Assembly: GCA_028336245.1 (NCBI GenBank)
Contig: JAOKTT010000005.1
Coordinates: 1 to 64,000, forward strand
From: Polaribacter sp.
GTDB taxonomy: Bacteria > Bacteroidota > Bacteroidia > Flavobacteriales > Flavobacteriaceae
Reading direction: 5' to 3'
Length of the DNA: 64,000 nucleotides
Shown piece by piece: positions 63,923 to 64,000 of this stretch. A model generated the notes under the pieces. It was not told the DNA's origin and searched no databases. It saw only the letters and a program-made list of their open reading frames with translations. The stretch's first letter is position 1; the number at the start of each line of letters is the position of its first letter. Position numbers and translations under genes: made by a program.

Positions 63923-64000
63923 TATAATAGCGGATAAGGTAAATCTATATTATTTTCTTGTCTTAATTGATTAATAATAGGTTAAATAAAAAAACAAAAC

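Noticed and set aside
1-64000. CRISPR arrays, tRNA and rRNA genes
   Set aside because: No regularly spaced repeats and no tRNA-like T-loop/acceptor combination or rRNA sequence were seen by eye; a tRNAscan or Infernal run would be decisive.

Overview
The window is AT-rich DNA from a member of the Bacteroidota, most likely a marine Flavobacteriaceae. The evidence is the set of SusC/SusD-type outer-membrane proteins, many lipoproteins with a Cys shortly after the signal peptide, TAnnTTTG-type -7 promoter elements, the GSCFA, DUF4212 and DUF2779 families, and a TamL-like lipoprotein. This assignment is inference from gene content; no rRNA or tRNA gene was seen.

Layout. 1-12.9 kb: core envelope and metabolism genes (TamL-like barrel, class II aldolase, accD, two small barrel proteins, a 1127-residue surface protein, ogt, TatD, a DEAD-box helicase and a small partner). 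13.1-13.5 kb: a decayed histidine-kinase fragment. 13.6-26.5 kb: an OmpA lipoprotein, apbE, a methyltransferase, map, a thioredoxin-like lipoprotein, gpmI, an aromatic amino acid hydroxylase, rhodanese, GSCFA, alaS and an M23 peptidase. 26.5-32.6 kb: a tightly packed operon (MerR, acyl-CoA dehydrogenase, SDR, second acyl-CoA dehydrogenase, APH-type kinase, SDR) that looks like a hydroxy-/fatty-acid degradation module with a split ACAD10/11-like pair. 32.6-42.6 kb: a MocA-like/XdhC pair, an aldo/keto reductase, SelO, MsrA, MsrB, Der, a choice-of-anchor I lipoprotein and Era. 42.7-47.1 kb: a broken DUF2779 gene, then a DUF4212/sodium:solute symporter pair with acs; the small symporter subunit has a frameshift in an A7 run close to its start.

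47.2-63.1 kb is an accessory carbohydrate locus: Gfo/Idh/MocA oxidoreductase, FucP-like transporter, alpha/beta-hydrolase, a membrane-spanning kelch/winged-helix regulator, SusC, SusD, a glycerophosphodiesterase-like lipoprotein, and a NagB-PIG-L fusion. I recognise no ordinary glycoside hydrolase in it. The parts suggest import of an amino-sugar-containing, possibly glycerophospho-linked, oligosaccharide whose sugar ends as glucosamine-6-phosphate and then fructose-6-phosphate; the substrate is inference.

The accessory locus holds several gene relics: an SGNH/GDSL esterase, an IS1595-type transposase, the C-terminus of a sugar MFS transporter and, at its far end, a decayed second copy of acs. 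It is therefore bracketed by an intact acs on the left and a broken acs on the right, which suggests duplication or insertion at the acs locus followed by decay. A 58-bp tandem repeat just before susC duplicates its start region and creates a 17-codon leader ORF.
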